Assembly: GCF_001748145.1 (NCBI RefSeq)
Contig: NZ_BCQA01000001.1
Coordinates: 2,382,501 to 2,446,500 of the forward strand
DNA length: 64,000 bases
Reading direction: 5' to 3'
From: Bosea sp. BIWAKO-01
Lineage (GTDB): Bacteria > Pseudomonadota > Alphaproteobacteria > Rhizobiales > Beijerinckiaceae
Part shown: positions 43,839 through 52,201 of the stretch, piece after piece
How positions within the stretch are numbered: position 1 is the first letter of the stretch
How the letters are laid out: each line of letters opens with the position of its first letter
Program-made: the position numbers and the translations under genes
Notes under the pieces: generated by a model
Seen by the model: the letters and a program-made list of their open reading frames with translations, nothing else
Database searches by the model: none
Told to the model about the DNA's origin: nothing

Positions 43839-45761
43839 TCAGCCATCTGGCGATGGAGGTCTATTGCGCATCGCGTGCGTCAAACAGGCGTTGCTCATGC
43901 CGCGAAGGCTCGTTTCGACCTCGTCGGCGAGGACCGAGGCCTTGAGTTGAGCCGCCGAACCGGCCGCCGGGGCCAAGCTGCCGAGGATGATGATCGCGGA
44001 TGGCAGCCTGCGGCGCAGGCGCTTGATGGCGTATTTCATATGAGCGGAGCTCGTGCCGTCGAGATAGCAGAGGCAGATCAGGGCGGGTTGATCCGCTGCC
44101 AGCGCGGCGAGGTTATTCGTCGAGAGCGTGTCTGCAGGCAACACGCGGGCAGGGAGCCCATGCTTGCCGAGGATCTGAGCCAGCATCAGGGCGGCAGCTT
44201 CATCGAGCTCCGACTGGGCGGCGATGCAAACCACCCTGTCCTCGCCGCGGAAGGCCTCACCCAGGTCTTCGGATGTCAGAATCGGCAGGTCGGCCGAACT
44301 TTCGGCCTCGTCGGTTTCTGCGATCGCTGCTTCTGCCTCGGGGTCGTTGGTCGTTTCCCCGACTGCAGGATTGCGGTCATCATGGTCGGCGAGGTCATCG
44401 ACGACTTCACGCACAGTTTCCAGGATGCGCGTCTGTCGTGTCGCATCAAGGACGCCGCGTGCCGCGTCGTTGGCTGCCAGCCGCAGACCTTCCAGGGCGA
44501 CTTCGTCATAGTAGATGGAGAGGGAGCGCTCCTTGAGAACCTCTTCGGCCTTGTCCGCTGCCTCGGCGGGATCCCCGGCGAGCACGCGCTGGTAGAAGAT
44601 CTCGGGAGCGGACAGTGCTGGCCGATCTCCCAGGAGGACATCGAGAAACTCGAGCCGTTCGACATGACGGCCCAGGACCACTAGGCAAACTGTCAGCGGG
44701 GTCGCAAGAACCAGCCCGATCGGCCCCCACAACCACGTCCAGAACGTGGCCGCAACGACGATCGCGACAGGCGAAAGGCCGGTCGAGCGGCCATAGACCA
44801 GCGGTTCGACAACATGCCCGGCGAGCGGCTCGGCAACCAGAAACAGCGCGGCGGTCCAGGCCAGCATGGTCCAGCCGGGATCGACGGATGCAGCGATCAC
44901 CATTGGGAAAATCGCGGAGAGGATGGCGCCGAGATAAGGAATGAAGCGAAGGATCGCCGAGAGAATGCCCCAGAGCAGGGCGCTCGGGACGCCGATCATC
45001 CAGAGCCCGGTGCCGATCACGAGACCGAAGCCGGCGTTGAGGACGAGTTGGGTCAGGAATAGCCGGCTGAGGCGGCGCGCGGCGTCGTCGAATGCAGCCG
45101 TTGTCTTCTGGAGGTCATAGGTCCCCGTCAGCCGGATGAACCGGTTTCTCAGATCCTCGCGCTGCAGGAGGATGAAGACGACGAAGATCAGGACGATACC
45201 CGTGGTCGTGAGCGGGTGGATGAGAGGGGTTAGAAAGGCGCGCAGCGTCTCCAGGGCGCCGGGCTCCGGCTGGTGGACCTCGACGGGGATTGGCCGCGCG
45301 TCAGGGGGGCGGACCGGGGAATTCAAGGACGATCCCTCGTTCGCTTTTGGCCTATCGAGTTCCTTGCCCAGATCCTGCAGGACATCCGCGGCGCGCGAGA
45401 GGACACCGCTGCCCGGGCCGGCGCCCCGGAGCGAAGCAATCTTCTCCCGCATCGTGCTTTGATAGACCGGGAGCTCTCCGGCGAGCTGGGTTGCCTGATT
45501 GACCATGGCCACGGTCAAGGCGCCGAGCGCCGAGAAGGCGATGAGAACGACAGTGATGACGGCGAGCGAACGTGGAACCCGCAGTTTCTGGAGCCCTTTG
45601 ACGAGCGGCGCGAGGACAAAACTGAACAGGATAGCGAGGGCGATTGGAACGAAGACATCGCGCCCGAGATAGAGCGCAGTCACGATCAAGGCCCCAATGG
45701 CGACATTGCCAAGGCCACCATCGATCGCCCGGGCGGGCGCGAGAGCGGCGACGGGACGCAT
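43839..45761 (-). CDS. AI-2E family transporter with long cytosolic C-terminal region
   Basis: A 640-aa membrane protein. Residues about 15-350 hold the eight hydrophobic segments of the AI-2E/PerM family (VPIALAILFSFVLAPLVKGL; GLVIGTGLWMIGVPSALLWG; LAWTAALFLVAEPLAGHVVE). PerM proteins export small molecules; few are tied to autoinducer-2. About 290 residues follow with no membrane segment: a linker, an Asp/Glu-rich stretch, then an alpha/beta domain (EDRVVCIAAQSELDEAAALM; PALICLCYLDGTSSAHMKYA) resembling a B12-binding-like fold. The start is uncertain: ATG 45761 or GTG 45782. Confidence 0.82.
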   Translation of the reverse strand: MRPVAALAPARAIDGGLGNVAIGALIVTALYLGRDVFVPIALAILFSFVLAPLVKGLQKLRVPRSLAVITVVLIAFSALGALTVAMVNQATQLAGELPVYQSTMREKIASLRGAGPGSGVLSRAADVLQDLGKELDRPKANEGSSLNSPVRPPDARPIPVEVHQPEPGALETLRAFLTPLIHPLTTTGIVLIFVVFILLQREDLRNRFIRLTGTYDLQKTTAAFDDAARRLSRLFLTQLVLNAGFGLVIGTGLWMIGVPSALLWGILSAILRFIPYLGAILSAIFPMVIAASVDPGWTMLAWTAALFLVAEPLAGHVVEPLVYGRSTGLSPVAIVVAATFWTWLWGPIGLVLATPLTVCLVVLGRHVERLEFLDVLLGDRPALSAPEIFYQRVLAGDPAEAADKAEEVLKERSLSIYYDEVALEGLRLAANDAARGVLDATRQTRILETVREVVDDLADHDDRNPAVGETTNDPEAEAAIAETDEAESSADLPILTSEDLGEAFRGEDRVVCIAAQSELDEAAALMLAQILGKHGLPARVLPADTLSTNNLAALAADQPALICLCYLDGTSSAHMKYAIKRLRRRLPSAIIILGSLAPAAGSAAQLKASVLADEVETSLRGMSNACLTHAMRNRPPSPDG

Positions 45762-45985
45762 AAGTTGATGCTCGTCAGCCACGGTTCGTCCACTCACCGC
45801 GAAAGAGGGGGTACGCTTGATGGTCACCGGTGCTGAACGGGAGATCGCACCCGATGTTCCAAGGCTTTGCCGTCGCACCCCGCCTCTCAGTGTTCGAGAA
45901 CGATCCGGATATGCTGAAGCCCGTCCCGGCGTGAGACGGCGCAGGACTGGTGCCTGCAGGCGGATGGCCGCGTTTCGCTAACGAA

Positions 45986-46552
45986 TCAGGGGGCTTTGTC
46001 CGTCGCGTGGCGGGATTTGGATGATCGCGTACGGTCCTTGCCGAGACCGGTTGCTTCGAGAAGCCCCTTCCGCTTGGCGTCGTAATAATACCCGTTCCGA
46101 TAGTAGCGGTCGGCACGGGCCTGGTCGCGATCGGCCACGAGCCAGGCTCCCCGCAGGTATTTGATCCCGTAGGTGAGATTGACTTCGGGATCGAGCAACC
46201 CCGCCGCTGGGCCAGCATAACCCATGCTCCGCGCCGTCGCGTGCTTGATCTGCATCAGGCCCAAATGGCCATTCTTCTGGGCAGTCGGGCGATAGTTGCT
46301 TTCGCGCTTGACGATTCGACGGACCCAATCCGCAGGGAGTTCGTAACGCGCGGAATGTCGTTCGATGAGCCGGTCGATTCCTGCCCGGTCCGAGGCTGGC
46401 TGCGGGTCAACGGGCTGTTCGCCGGAGTAAGCGAGCGGTTGCGCCACCTCCATGGAGGCTTCGTCGGTGACGGTGCATCCTGCAAGCCCGGCAGACAGCA
46501 GCATGAAACCGGCTGCAACAAGACGTCTTTGCCACTGCAATCTGGCCTCCAT
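45986..46552 (-). CDS. Lytic transglycosylase (SLT domain) lipoprotein
   Basis: A 188-aa envelope protein. Lipobox LAGC (Cys26) follows RRLVAAGFMLLSAGLAG. The SLT goose-lysozyme-like domain (about 62-165) has catalytic Glu84 in VKRESNYRPTAQKNGHLG, GLMQIKHATARSMGYAG, and NLTYGIKYLRGAWLV. It cleaves peptidoglycan glycan strands, forming 1,6-anhydro ends. The C-terminal 25 residues are basic and polar. It stands alone upstream of the AI-2E gene on the same strand, with a 224-bp gap. Confidence 0.9.
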   Translation of the reverse strand: MEARLQWQRRLVAAGFMLLSAGLAGCTVTDEASMEVAQPLAYSGEQPVDPQPASDRAGIDRLIERHSARYELPADWVRRIVKRESNYRPTAQKNGHLGLMQIKHATARSMGYAGPAAGLLDPEVNLTYGIKYLRGAWLVADRDQARADRYYRNGYYYDAKRKGLLEATGLGKDRTRSSKSRHATDKAP

Positions 46553-46905
46553 CGCTGATCAACCTGCTCACGGGAACGCCAATTGCACCTGATCCTAGGC
46601 TCAACCTACCCTGGGGTCCAAAATTCGCGGACTTGCGGCGCCTCTGCGGCGACACGTGACGGGTGGCGTCTCGCTCAACGACGCTCGATACTTACTTCGG
46701 GGATTTCGTGGGCGCGACCAGTTGGAGCATTCGGGCTGCGCTATCCGCCAGTGTCATCCGGCCAGTGGGTTAGCTCCATGAAGCAATCCGACCGCCAACC
46801 AAACGCGGGGAAAGGACAGCAAAAAAGCGCGGTGGTGAACTGGTGCGTCGCTGACGACGAGCCGGACGCGCGAACACGTCAAGTCTTTGGTTTGCTAGCC
46901 GAATT
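46553..46905. other. Intergenic stretch without a confident gene
   Basis: About 350 bp between the transglycosylase start and the tRNA-Ala 3' end. It should hold the transglycosylase promoter. Open frames cross it but read through the tRNA or lack conserved features. Its 46890-46926 end forms a hairpin with the tRNA 3' terminus, described separately. I see no integrase remnant or direct repeat of the tRNA end. Confidence 0.5.
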
Positions 46906-46996
<91 letters not shown>

Positions 46997-47114
46997 AAGG
47001 CGCTGGCCTTCTAGGCCTTGCGTCGCGTGAATGTCAATCGCCTGCGCCGGGAGTTTTTCGGCGATGGCGAAATCTTTCCGCGTCACCAGCCTTAAGACGA
47101 CAAGAGGAATGTCG

Positions 47115-47405
47115 ATGCGTGCCGTTCTCGACGTGGTGATGCTCGCGCTGAACATCTACACTTGGCTCCTCATCATATCAGCGGTTTTGAGTTGGCTGAT
47201 CGCCTTCAACGTCGTCAACACCCGCAATCAGTTCGTCTCCTCGGTCTGGGATTTCCTCTATCGGGTGACCGAGCCGGTGCTCAGGCCGATCCGGAACATG
47301 TTGCCCAATCTCGGCGGTATCGACATCTCGCCCATCATCCTGCTGCTGCTCATCTTCTTCATCGAGCGCGTGATCGAGCGCTATCTGTACCCTGCCGTAT
47401 TCTGA
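47115..47405 (+). CDS. YggT family membrane protein
   Basis: A 96-aa inner-membrane protein with two hydrophobic helices ([20 protein letters not shown] and [20 protein letters not shown]) around a loop with [18 protein letters not shown], the family signature. YggT proteins are linked to osmotic shock resistance and division-plane genes in other bacteria. The ATG at 47115 has GAGG at 7 nt spacing; an ATG six bases earlier sits on that site. It is followed after 1 bp by the DUF167 gene; YggT-DUF167 (YggU) order is widely conserved. Confidence 0.9.
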   Translation: MRAVLDVVMLALNIYTWLLIISAVLSWLIAFNVVNTRNQFVSSVWDFLYRVTEPVLRPIRNMLPNLGGIDISPIILLLLIFFIERVIERYLYPAVF

Positions 47406-47406
47406 G

Positions 47407-47723
47407 ATGGCCGTTCCCTGGACGGCGACGCCCGGGGGATTGCGGCTGAGCGTCAGGCTGACCCCGCGCGGTGGGCGCGACGGGGTCGATGGCATCGAGG
47501 TCCTCGCCGACGGCCGCGCCGTGCTCAAGGCACGGGTGCGGGCCGCGCCCAGCGAGGGGGAGCCAACGCGGCACTGGTCGCCCTGCTGGCACGCAGCCTG
47601 TCGGTCTCGCGCTCTGCGGTGACGCTTGCTGCGGGCAGTACGGCGCGGTTCAAGACTCTGCTGATCGCGGGAGAAGCCGACCTGCTCGCGGCGCGCCTGG
47701 AACAGTTCCTCGCATCGGGCTAG
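47407..47723 (+). pseudogene. DUF167 (YggU) family protein, frameshifted
   Basis: The ATG frame at 47407 gives LRLSVRLTPRGGRDGVDGIE and ARVRAAPSEGE, then loses the family pattern and stops at 47620-47622. In a second frame from about 47560 the expected C-terminal half continues: ANAALVALLARSLSVSRSAV, then TARFKTLLIAGEADLLAARL, ending at the TAG 47721-47723. A base is apparently missing near 47558-47563 in a G-rich run (GAGGGGGAG). Intact it would be about 105 aa, the usual DUF167 size. It directly follows yggT, as in many genomes. Confidence 0.8.
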
Positions 47724-47794
47724 CGAGCCTTCGCTCCTCCCGCGCTGCACAAATCTCTTGACGAATGCAGCGGTTTCCTGTCCGAACAGGGGCG

Positions 47795-48493
47795 ATGGAC
47801 ATACCCCAGTCTTTTCCTGATCGGCTCACGGAAGGCTATCGTGCCTTCCTCGATGAACGTTTCTCGCATGAGAAGAGCCGCTATGAGGAGCTCGCCGAGA
47901 CCGGCCAGACTCCCAAAATCATGCTGATCGGCTGCTGCGACTCGCGTGTCGCGCCCGAGACCATCTTCGATGCGCGCCCCGGCGAGATGTTCGTGGTGCG
48001 CAACGTCGCCAATCTGGTTCCGCCATTCTCGCCCGACGACCAGATGCACGGCACCTCGGCCGCGCTCGAATATGGCGTTCAGGCGCTCAAGGTCGAGCAT
48101 ATCGTCGTCATGGGCCATGGCCGCTGTGGTGGCATCCGGGCCTTTGCCGATGATGCGCAAGGGCCGCTTTCGCCCGGCGACTTCATCGGAAAATGGATCG
48201 CGCTGATCAATCCGGCGGCCCAGCGCAGTGGCGGCCGCGGCCGCAACGAGGACCTGGATGGCTATGTCGAGCGCCTGGCATTGGCATCGATCCAGCAGTC
48301 GCTCGACAATCTGCGGACCTTTCCCTGCATCAGCATACTCGAGGGCAAGGGCCGGCTGAAGCTGCACGGCGCCTATTTCGCGGTCGCGACGGGTGTTCTG
48401 ATGGTGCTCGATCCCGCGACCGGACAATTCCTTCCGGCCATTGGCGAGATGCCCAAAAAGGTGCAGACTATCCGCTGCAGCGAAGCCGAATGA
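47795..48493 (+). CDS. Beta-class carbonic anhydrase
   Basis: A 232-aa cytosolic enzyme that interconverts CO2 and bicarbonate. Zinc ligands and the Asp/Arg pair are in LIGCCDSRVAPETIF (Cys47, Asp49, Arg51) and VVMGHGRCGGIRAF (His108, Cys111). NVANLVPPF and HGTSAALEYGVQALKV complete the plant-type beta-CA pattern. The ATG at 47795 gives the usual N-terminus; an in-frame ATG at 47765 would add ten residues, and neither has a strong ribosome site. It lies 71 bp after the frameshifted DUF167 gene. Confidence 0.92.
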   Translation: MDIPQSFPDRLTEGYRAFLDERFSHEKSRYEELAETGQTPKIMLIGCCDSRVAPETIFDARPGEMFVVRNVANLVPPFSPDDQMHGTSAALEYGVQALKVEHIVVMGHGRCGGIRAFADDAQGPLSPGDFIGKWIALINPAAQRSGGRGRNEDLDGYVERLALASIQQSLDNLRTFPCISILEGKGRLKLHGAYFAVATGVLMVLDPATGQFLPAIGEMPKKVQTIRCSEAE

Positions 48494-48583
48494 AGGCGAA
48501 AATTTAGCTGCTCCGCCCCCGATGACGGCGGGCGCGGCTTGCGCTAGATTGTCGCTTCCCGGTCACTGATTTTTGAAGCTCGC

Positions 48584-49228
48584 ATGTTCGATCGTCGTAA
48601 GCCCTCGGCTCCCGCTCCCTTCGTCACCCACGAAAATATCGAAGCCAAGATCAAGTGGTTCGACCCTGAGAAGGGCTTCGGATTCGCCTCTCCTGCCGAC
48701 GGATCCGGCGACGTCTTCGTGCATGTCTCGTCCATCGGTCCGCTCGATCCGCAGGATCTGCAGCCGGGCGCGACGATCGTTGCCGATCTCGGCGAAGGCC
48801 GCCGCGGTCTTCAGGTCGTAGCCGTGCACGAGATCGATGCCTCGACCGCGACGCCCGCCGCCCCGCGTGGCGAGCGCGCTCCGCGTCCATTCTCGCCGCG
48901 CCCGCCGCGTGACGATTTCGGTGGTGGCGGCGGCTATGGCGGTGGTGGTGGCTACGGTGGCGGCGGTTACGACCGCGGCGATCGTGGCGGCTATGGCGAT
49001 CGCAACAACGCCCCGATGGAAGGGCCCTATGACGGCGCCGTGAAGTTCTTCAACTCCGATCGCGGCTTCGGCTTCATCGCGCCGGATAATGGCGGGCCGG
49101 ATGTGTTTCTGCATGTCAGCTCGCTGAGCCGCAGCGGCCTGCAGCCGCCGATGGACGGGCAGCGCGTGCGCTTCTCGATCCGCGCCGGCAAGAAGGGCCC
49201 GGAAGCTGCGAACGTCAGTTTCATCTGA
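48584..49228 (+). CDS. Double cold-shock-domain protein with glycine-rich linker
   Basis: A 214-aa RNA/DNA-binding protein with two cold-shock domains. CSD1 is about residues 20-85 (KWFDPEKGFGFASPADGSGD, VFVHVSS); CSD2 about 148-213 (AVKFFNSDRGFGFIAPDNGG, DVFLHVSS). Both keep the aromatic RNP1 and RNP2 motifs. Between them is a flexible linker: an Arg/Pro segment, then GGGGGYGGGGGYGGGGYDRG, like RGG regions of RNA-binding proteins. Double-CSD proteins of this type are common in alphaproteobacteria. A strong terminator follows. Confidence 0.92.
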   Translation: MFDRRKPSAPAPFVTHENIEAKIKWFDPEKGFGFASPADGSGDVFVHVSSIGPLDPQDLQPGATIVADLGEGRRGLQVVAVHEIDASTATPAAPRGERAPRPFSPRPPRDDFGGGGGYGGGGGYGGGGYDRGDRGGYGDRNNAPMEGPYDGAVKFFNSDRGFGFIAPDNGGPDVFLHVSSLSRSGLQPPMDGQRVRFSIRAGKKGPEAANVSFI

Positions 49229-49253
49229 TCGCGCGTTCTCACGCGGTTTGAAG

Positions 49254-49282
49254 AAAGGCCCGCCGGTTCGGCGGGCCTTTTT
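49254..49282 (+). terminator. Intrinsic terminator of the cold-shock gene
   Basis: Stem AAAGGCCCGCCG with its complement around a GTTC loop, then TTTTTGTTT. It starts 26 bp after the stop codon. Confidence 0.9.
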
Positions 49283-49428
49283 GTTTCGCGGCCAGTGTTG
49301 GCAAATCAGACGACGGTTCGGAAGGGCTTCCTTTGAAACGCGGTGCCGGCTTGGCCGACATGCGGTAGGCGGACTTTGTCGAATCGACGAGACCCGGAAG
49401 GAAAGCCCAACATAGGGAGCCGAGATCG

Positions 49429-50244
49429 ATGAGTCTGATCGAAAGAGTATCGACAATCCTGCATGAGGCAGCTGCAGAGGCGATCTTGCCACGCTTTCGC
49501 AATCTGACCGCGCGCGACATCGTGGAAAAGTCGCCGGGAGAGCTCGTCACTGCTGCCGATCACCATGCGGAACGGTTGATTGGCGAACAATTGCTGCTGC
49601 TCGATCCGTCCGCCAGGATCGTGGGCGAGGAAGCTTGTGCACGGACCCCTGCATTGGCTGACGCTCTCGGTCAGGGCACCGTGTGGCTGATTGACCCGCT
49701 GGACGGCACGGGAAATTTTGTTTCCGGCCGAGGACCATTTTCTGTCATGCTCGCATTGCTACGCGAAGGCGAGACCGTCGCAGCCTGGATGCTCGACCCG
49801 CTGTCGAACCAGCTTCATGTCGCGGAGCTGGGAAGCGGTGCGCAGATCAATGGAGTGCCCGTGGTCGCTGGTGGGAAGCCGGATACACTACGGACGGGCT
49901 CGAATTCCACCCGTTTCCTACCGCTTGACGTGCTTGAGGCCATCGAGCCGCGCCTGGATCGCGTGCCCCTGATCGTACCACCGCTGCTTTGCGCGGGGGC
50001 CGAGTATCCTGCCATAGCCGCTGGCGACCGTGATTTCGCCGTCTTCTGGCGGACGCTGCCATGGGATCATCTGCCCGGAGCGTTGTTCCTAAGCGAGGCT
50101 GGCGGCCACATCGCGCGCTGGGATGGTTCACCCTATCGCGCCGGACAAGACGGTCATGGCCTATTGGCAGCCCGTACGCCTGATCACTGGCAAGCTGCCG
50201 ACGCTGCGCTCCTCGATTGGCGTGGGCTCTCAGGGGCGATCTAG
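49429..50244 (+). CDS. Inositol monophosphatase family protein
   Basis: A 271-aa metal-dependent sugar-phosphate phosphatase. Metal-binding blocks: GELVTAADHHAERLIGEQL, IVGEEAC (Glu67-Glu68), VWLIDPLDGTGNFVSG (Asp89, Asp92, Gly93, Thr94), and late in the protein LPWDHLPGALFLSEAGGHIA. Members act on inositol phosphates, histidinol phosphate, PAP or other sugar phosphates; the substrate is not readable. The start ATG has GGAG 9 nt upstream. It is convergent with the MOSC gene. Confidence 0.88.
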   Translation: MSLIERVSTILHEAAAEAILPRFRNLTARDIVEKSPGELVTAADHHAERLIGEQLLLLDPSARIVGEEACARTPALADALGQGTVWLIDPLDGTGNFVSGRGPFSVMLALLREGETVAAWMLDPLSNQLHVAELGSGAQINGVPVVAGGKPDTLRTGSNSTRFLPLDVLEAIEPRLDRVPLIVPPLLCAGAEYPAIAAGDRDFAVFWRTLPWDHLPGALFLSEAGGHIARWDGSPYRAGQDGHGLLAARTPDHWQAADAALLDWRGLSGAI

Positions 50245-50268
50245 TCCCGGCTGCGAGCGCTCGACTAG
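50241..50268. terminator. Inverted repeat containing both convergent stop codons
   Basis: CTAGTC (50241-50246) and GACTAG (50263-50268) are inverted arms with an inner GAGCGCTC palindrome. The TAG stops of the plus-strand phosphatase gene and the minus-strand MOSC gene lie in opposite arms. A weak bidirectional terminator is possible. Confidence 0.35.
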
Positions 50269-50807
50269 ACCCGTTCGAGCGCGCGATGCGGCAGGGCAGG
50301 CAGGGTCAGGCTGATGGCATCGCCCGGACGAATCTCGCCGCCTGCCAGAACGATCGCCATGACGCCGGACTTGCGAACGAGGCGGCCCTCGGGATCGCGC
50401 CCGAGGACAGCGGCGAGGAGTCCGGGACGGAACGCCTCGATCTGGGCGCAAGGGTTGCGCAGGCCGGTGATCTCGATGCTGGCGGTCTTGCCAAGCTGCA
50501 GCCGGGCACCGACAGGCAGCCCCAGAAGATCAATGCCGCAGGTGGTGACGTTCTCGCCGAGGTCGCCGGGCGCGAGGTCAAAGCCAGCCAGTTTCAGTTC
50601 GTCGAAAAGCTCGGCATGGATCAGATGAACCTGGCGCAGGTTTGGCTGCGAGGGGTCGATTGCGACGCGGGAGCGGTGCTTAACGGTGATGCCGCAATGC
50701 GCGTCCCCCTCGACGCCCAGGCCGGTCAGGAGCCGGATGCTGTCTCCGATGGGCTTGCTGAATGCATGTCCCGCATCCCGCCCGACCGAGACAACCTTCA
50801 TTGACAT
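50265..50807 (-). CDS. MOSC domain-containing protein
   Basis: A 180-aa protein spanned by one MOSC domain, the sulfur-carrier domain related to the molybdenum-cofactor sulfurase C-terminus. Key blocks: GLGVEGDAHCGITVKHRSRV near residue 30, NLRQVHLIHAEL, DLGENVTTCGIDLLGL, and the conserved Cys in GLRNPCAQIEAFRPGLL. Such stand-alone proteins may pass sulfur or molybdenum cofactor to enzymes or support detoxification. The ATG at 50807 has GGAGG at 7 nt spacing. No molybdenum-cofactor genes are adjacent. Confidence 0.88.
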   Translation of the reverse strand: MSMKVVSVGRDAGHAFSKPIGDSIRLLTGLGVEGDAHCGITVKHRSRVAIDPSQPNLRQVHLIHAELFDELKLAGFDLAPGDLGENVTTCGIDLLGLPVGARLQLGKTASIEITGLRNPCAQIEAFRPGLLAAVLGRDPEGRLVRKSGVMAIVLAGGEIRPGDAISLTLPALPHRALERV

Positions 50808-50875
50808 TCGCCTGCCTCCGCGAGGTCGCTTCGCAGGCTCTCTGGCACGGAGCGCGTGGCTTGGCGAGCGGGAAG

Positions 50876-51058
50876 CTATTTGGTCAGGATGAGCCGGTCG
50901 CGGGCGGTGACGCGCAGGCGATAGGCTTCGCCAAGATGCATCAGGATGACCTCGCGTCCAGTGCCGACCAGTTGACGGACGTCGACGACCGGAACGTCCG
51001 ATTGTTCGGGAAGACGGGCTGTTTTGCCAGCAAGATCAGATGGCGGAACGGAATTCAT
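50876..51058 (-). CDS. hemP: Hemin uptake protein HemP
   Basis: A 60-aa protein with the HemP signature DVRQLVGTGREVILMHLGEA followed by YRLRVTARDRLILTK at its C-terminus. HemP is a small DNA-binding or regulatory protein needed for expression of heme uptake genes in related bacteria. No heme transporter genes lie here, so it would act in trans. The ATG at 51058 gives the normal family length; the frame extends to 51088. A Fur-like box lies about 75 bp upstream and iron storage genes follow upstream. Confidence 0.82.
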   Translation of the reverse strand: MNSVPPSDLAGKTARLPEQSDVPVVDVRQLVGTGREVILMHLGEAYRLRVTARDRLILTK

Positions 51059-51130
51059 CGCAGCGATCCAAGTCGATAATCTGCTCAAGGCAGATAAGGT
51101 TCGGCGCTGATCTTCCGTAGAGCTTCAGTA

Positions 51131-51149
51131 TTGAACGATAATCATTACA
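51131..51149. promoter_or_regulatory. Fur-like box upstream of hemP
   Basis: TTGAACGATAATCATTACA matches 13 of 19 positions of the classical GATAATGATAATCATTATC Fur box, with the core GATAATCATT intact. It lies 73-91 bp upstream of the hemP ATG, in an otherwise non-coding 245-bp gap. In this group the binder could be Fur/Mur, RirA or Irr; the core favours a Fur-type protein. Confidence 0.45.
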
Positions 51150-51244
51150 AACTACGTCGGTATCAGCCTATGAATTAGGTCGCTTTCAACCGCGTCGTCA
51201 AGGCGGGTGGTCCTGTTCCGACTCTGAACAACTGCTTCCTTACG

Positions 51245-51274
51245 AAAAAGCCGGACCTGCGGGGCAGGTCCGGC
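51245..51274 (-). terminator. Intrinsic terminator of bfr
   Basis: 11-bp perfect stem GCCGGACCTGC with its complement, then TTTTT on the minus strand. It starts 30 bp beyond the bfr stop and separates bfr from hemP. Confidence 0.88.
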
Positions 51275-51303
51275 TCGCGACTGGCGTCGGAATGCTTCAG
51301 GGA

Positions 51304-51789
51304 TCAGTGGTCCGCTTCGAGTCCGCCGATATGCTTCTGGGTGTAGAGTTCGATACCGACGCGCTCGATCAGGTCGAGTTGGGTCTCGAGGAAGTCGATA
51401 TGACCTTCCTCATCCTTCATCAGTGCTTTGAACAGGTCCTCGGACGGGTAGTCGCCGACTTCGCGGCAATACTTGGCAGCCTCCTGATAGAGCGCGCGGG
51501 CCTCGACCTCGGCCTTGAGATCGCACTCGATCACTTCCTTGACGTTCTCGCCGATGCGCAGCGCATCAAGCGTCTGCAGATTGGGGAAGCCCTCGAGAAA
51601 AAGGATGCGGTCGACGAAACGGTCGGCATGGACCATCTCCTCGATCGATTCCTTCTTCCAGGTCTTGGCCATCTCCTTCAGCCCCCAATTGTCGAGCATC
51701 CGGTAGTGCAGCCAGTACTGATTGATCGCGGTCAGCTCGGAGCGGAGCCCCTTGTTGAGGTATTCGATGACCTTCTTGTCACCCTTCAT
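51304..51789 (-). CDS. bfr: Bacterioferritin
   Basis: A 161-aa iron-storage protein. All ferroxidase residues are at canonical positions: Glu18, Glu51, His54, Glu94, Glu127 and His130. The heme-ligand Met52 is present in IEEMVHADR. It assembles as a 24-subunit shell that oxidises and stores iron. The ATG at 51789 has GAGGAG upstream. An Irr-type palindrome lies 25-45 bp upstream, next to which the bfd-irr pair is encoded on the same strand. Confidence 0.96.
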   Translation of the reverse strand: MKGDKKVIEYLNKGLRSELTAINQYWLHYRMLDNWGLKEMAKTWKKESIEEMVHADRFVDRILFLEGFPNLQTLDALRIGENVKEVIECDLKAEVEARALYQEAAKYCREVGDYPSEDLFKALMKDEEGHIDFLETQLDLIERVGIELYTQKHIGGLEADH

Positions 51790-51813
51790 CGTAGCTCTCC
51801 TCGGGCTCGCATC

Positions 51814-51834
51814 ACATTAGAATGATCCTAATGT
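51814..51834. promoter_or_regulatory. Iron-control-element-like palindrome upstream of bfr
   Basis: ACATTAG-AATGATC-CTAATGT: perfect 7-bp arms, 25 bp upstream of the bfr ATG. It resembles the Irr iron-control element (TTTAGAA..TTCTAAA type) and the one before irr at 52774-52796. Irr represses bfr under low iron in related bacteria. Confidence 0.7.
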
Positions 51835-51913
51835 AGAGCGGCAATCCGGAGAATGAAAGGGATAAGTGTCGCCGGGGCTGGGAAATATCGACGTAGACCG
51901 CAGCTGCGGAGCC

Positions 51914-52201
51914 TCAGGCTGCGATCGTGTCTTCCTCTACGGCCAGTCCGTCCATCATCTGGGTGACGGAGACATGCACCGCGCATTCGACGTCGCGACT
52001 GGCGCAGGAATGGCATTGGCTGGCGCAGGCGGCGCGGGCCTCGGCAAGAATGGCCCTGACGGCTCGGGCGCAACGTCCGCAGTCCGGGCTGCAGCCCAGA
52101 CAGTCATAGGCCTCGCCAGCCGTCACCGGCCCAGTGCCATCGGGGGCAATGGTTCCCTTGATCTGCCGGCAGGACAGGACGTTGCAGGAGCAGACGATCA
52201 C
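51914..52201 (-). CDS. bfd: Bacterioferritin-associated ferredoxin
   Basis: A 95-aa (2Fe-2S) protein. The cluster cysteines are Cys4 and Cys6 in IVCSCN, and CLGCSPDCGRCARAV holds the second pair in the BFD fold. Bfd reduces the ferric core so that Bfr releases iron. It is about 25 residues longer than common Bfd, with an extra Cys-rich tail (ACASQCHSCASRDVEC) that could bind metal. The start is GTG at 52201, overlapping the irr stop (GTGA), so the regulator and ferredoxin are co-translated. Confidence 0.85.
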   Translation of the reverse strand: MIVCSCNVLSCRQIKGTIAPDGTGPVTAGEAYDCLGCSPDCGRCARAVRAILAEARAACASQCHSCASRDVECAVHVSVTQMMDGLAVEEDTIAA

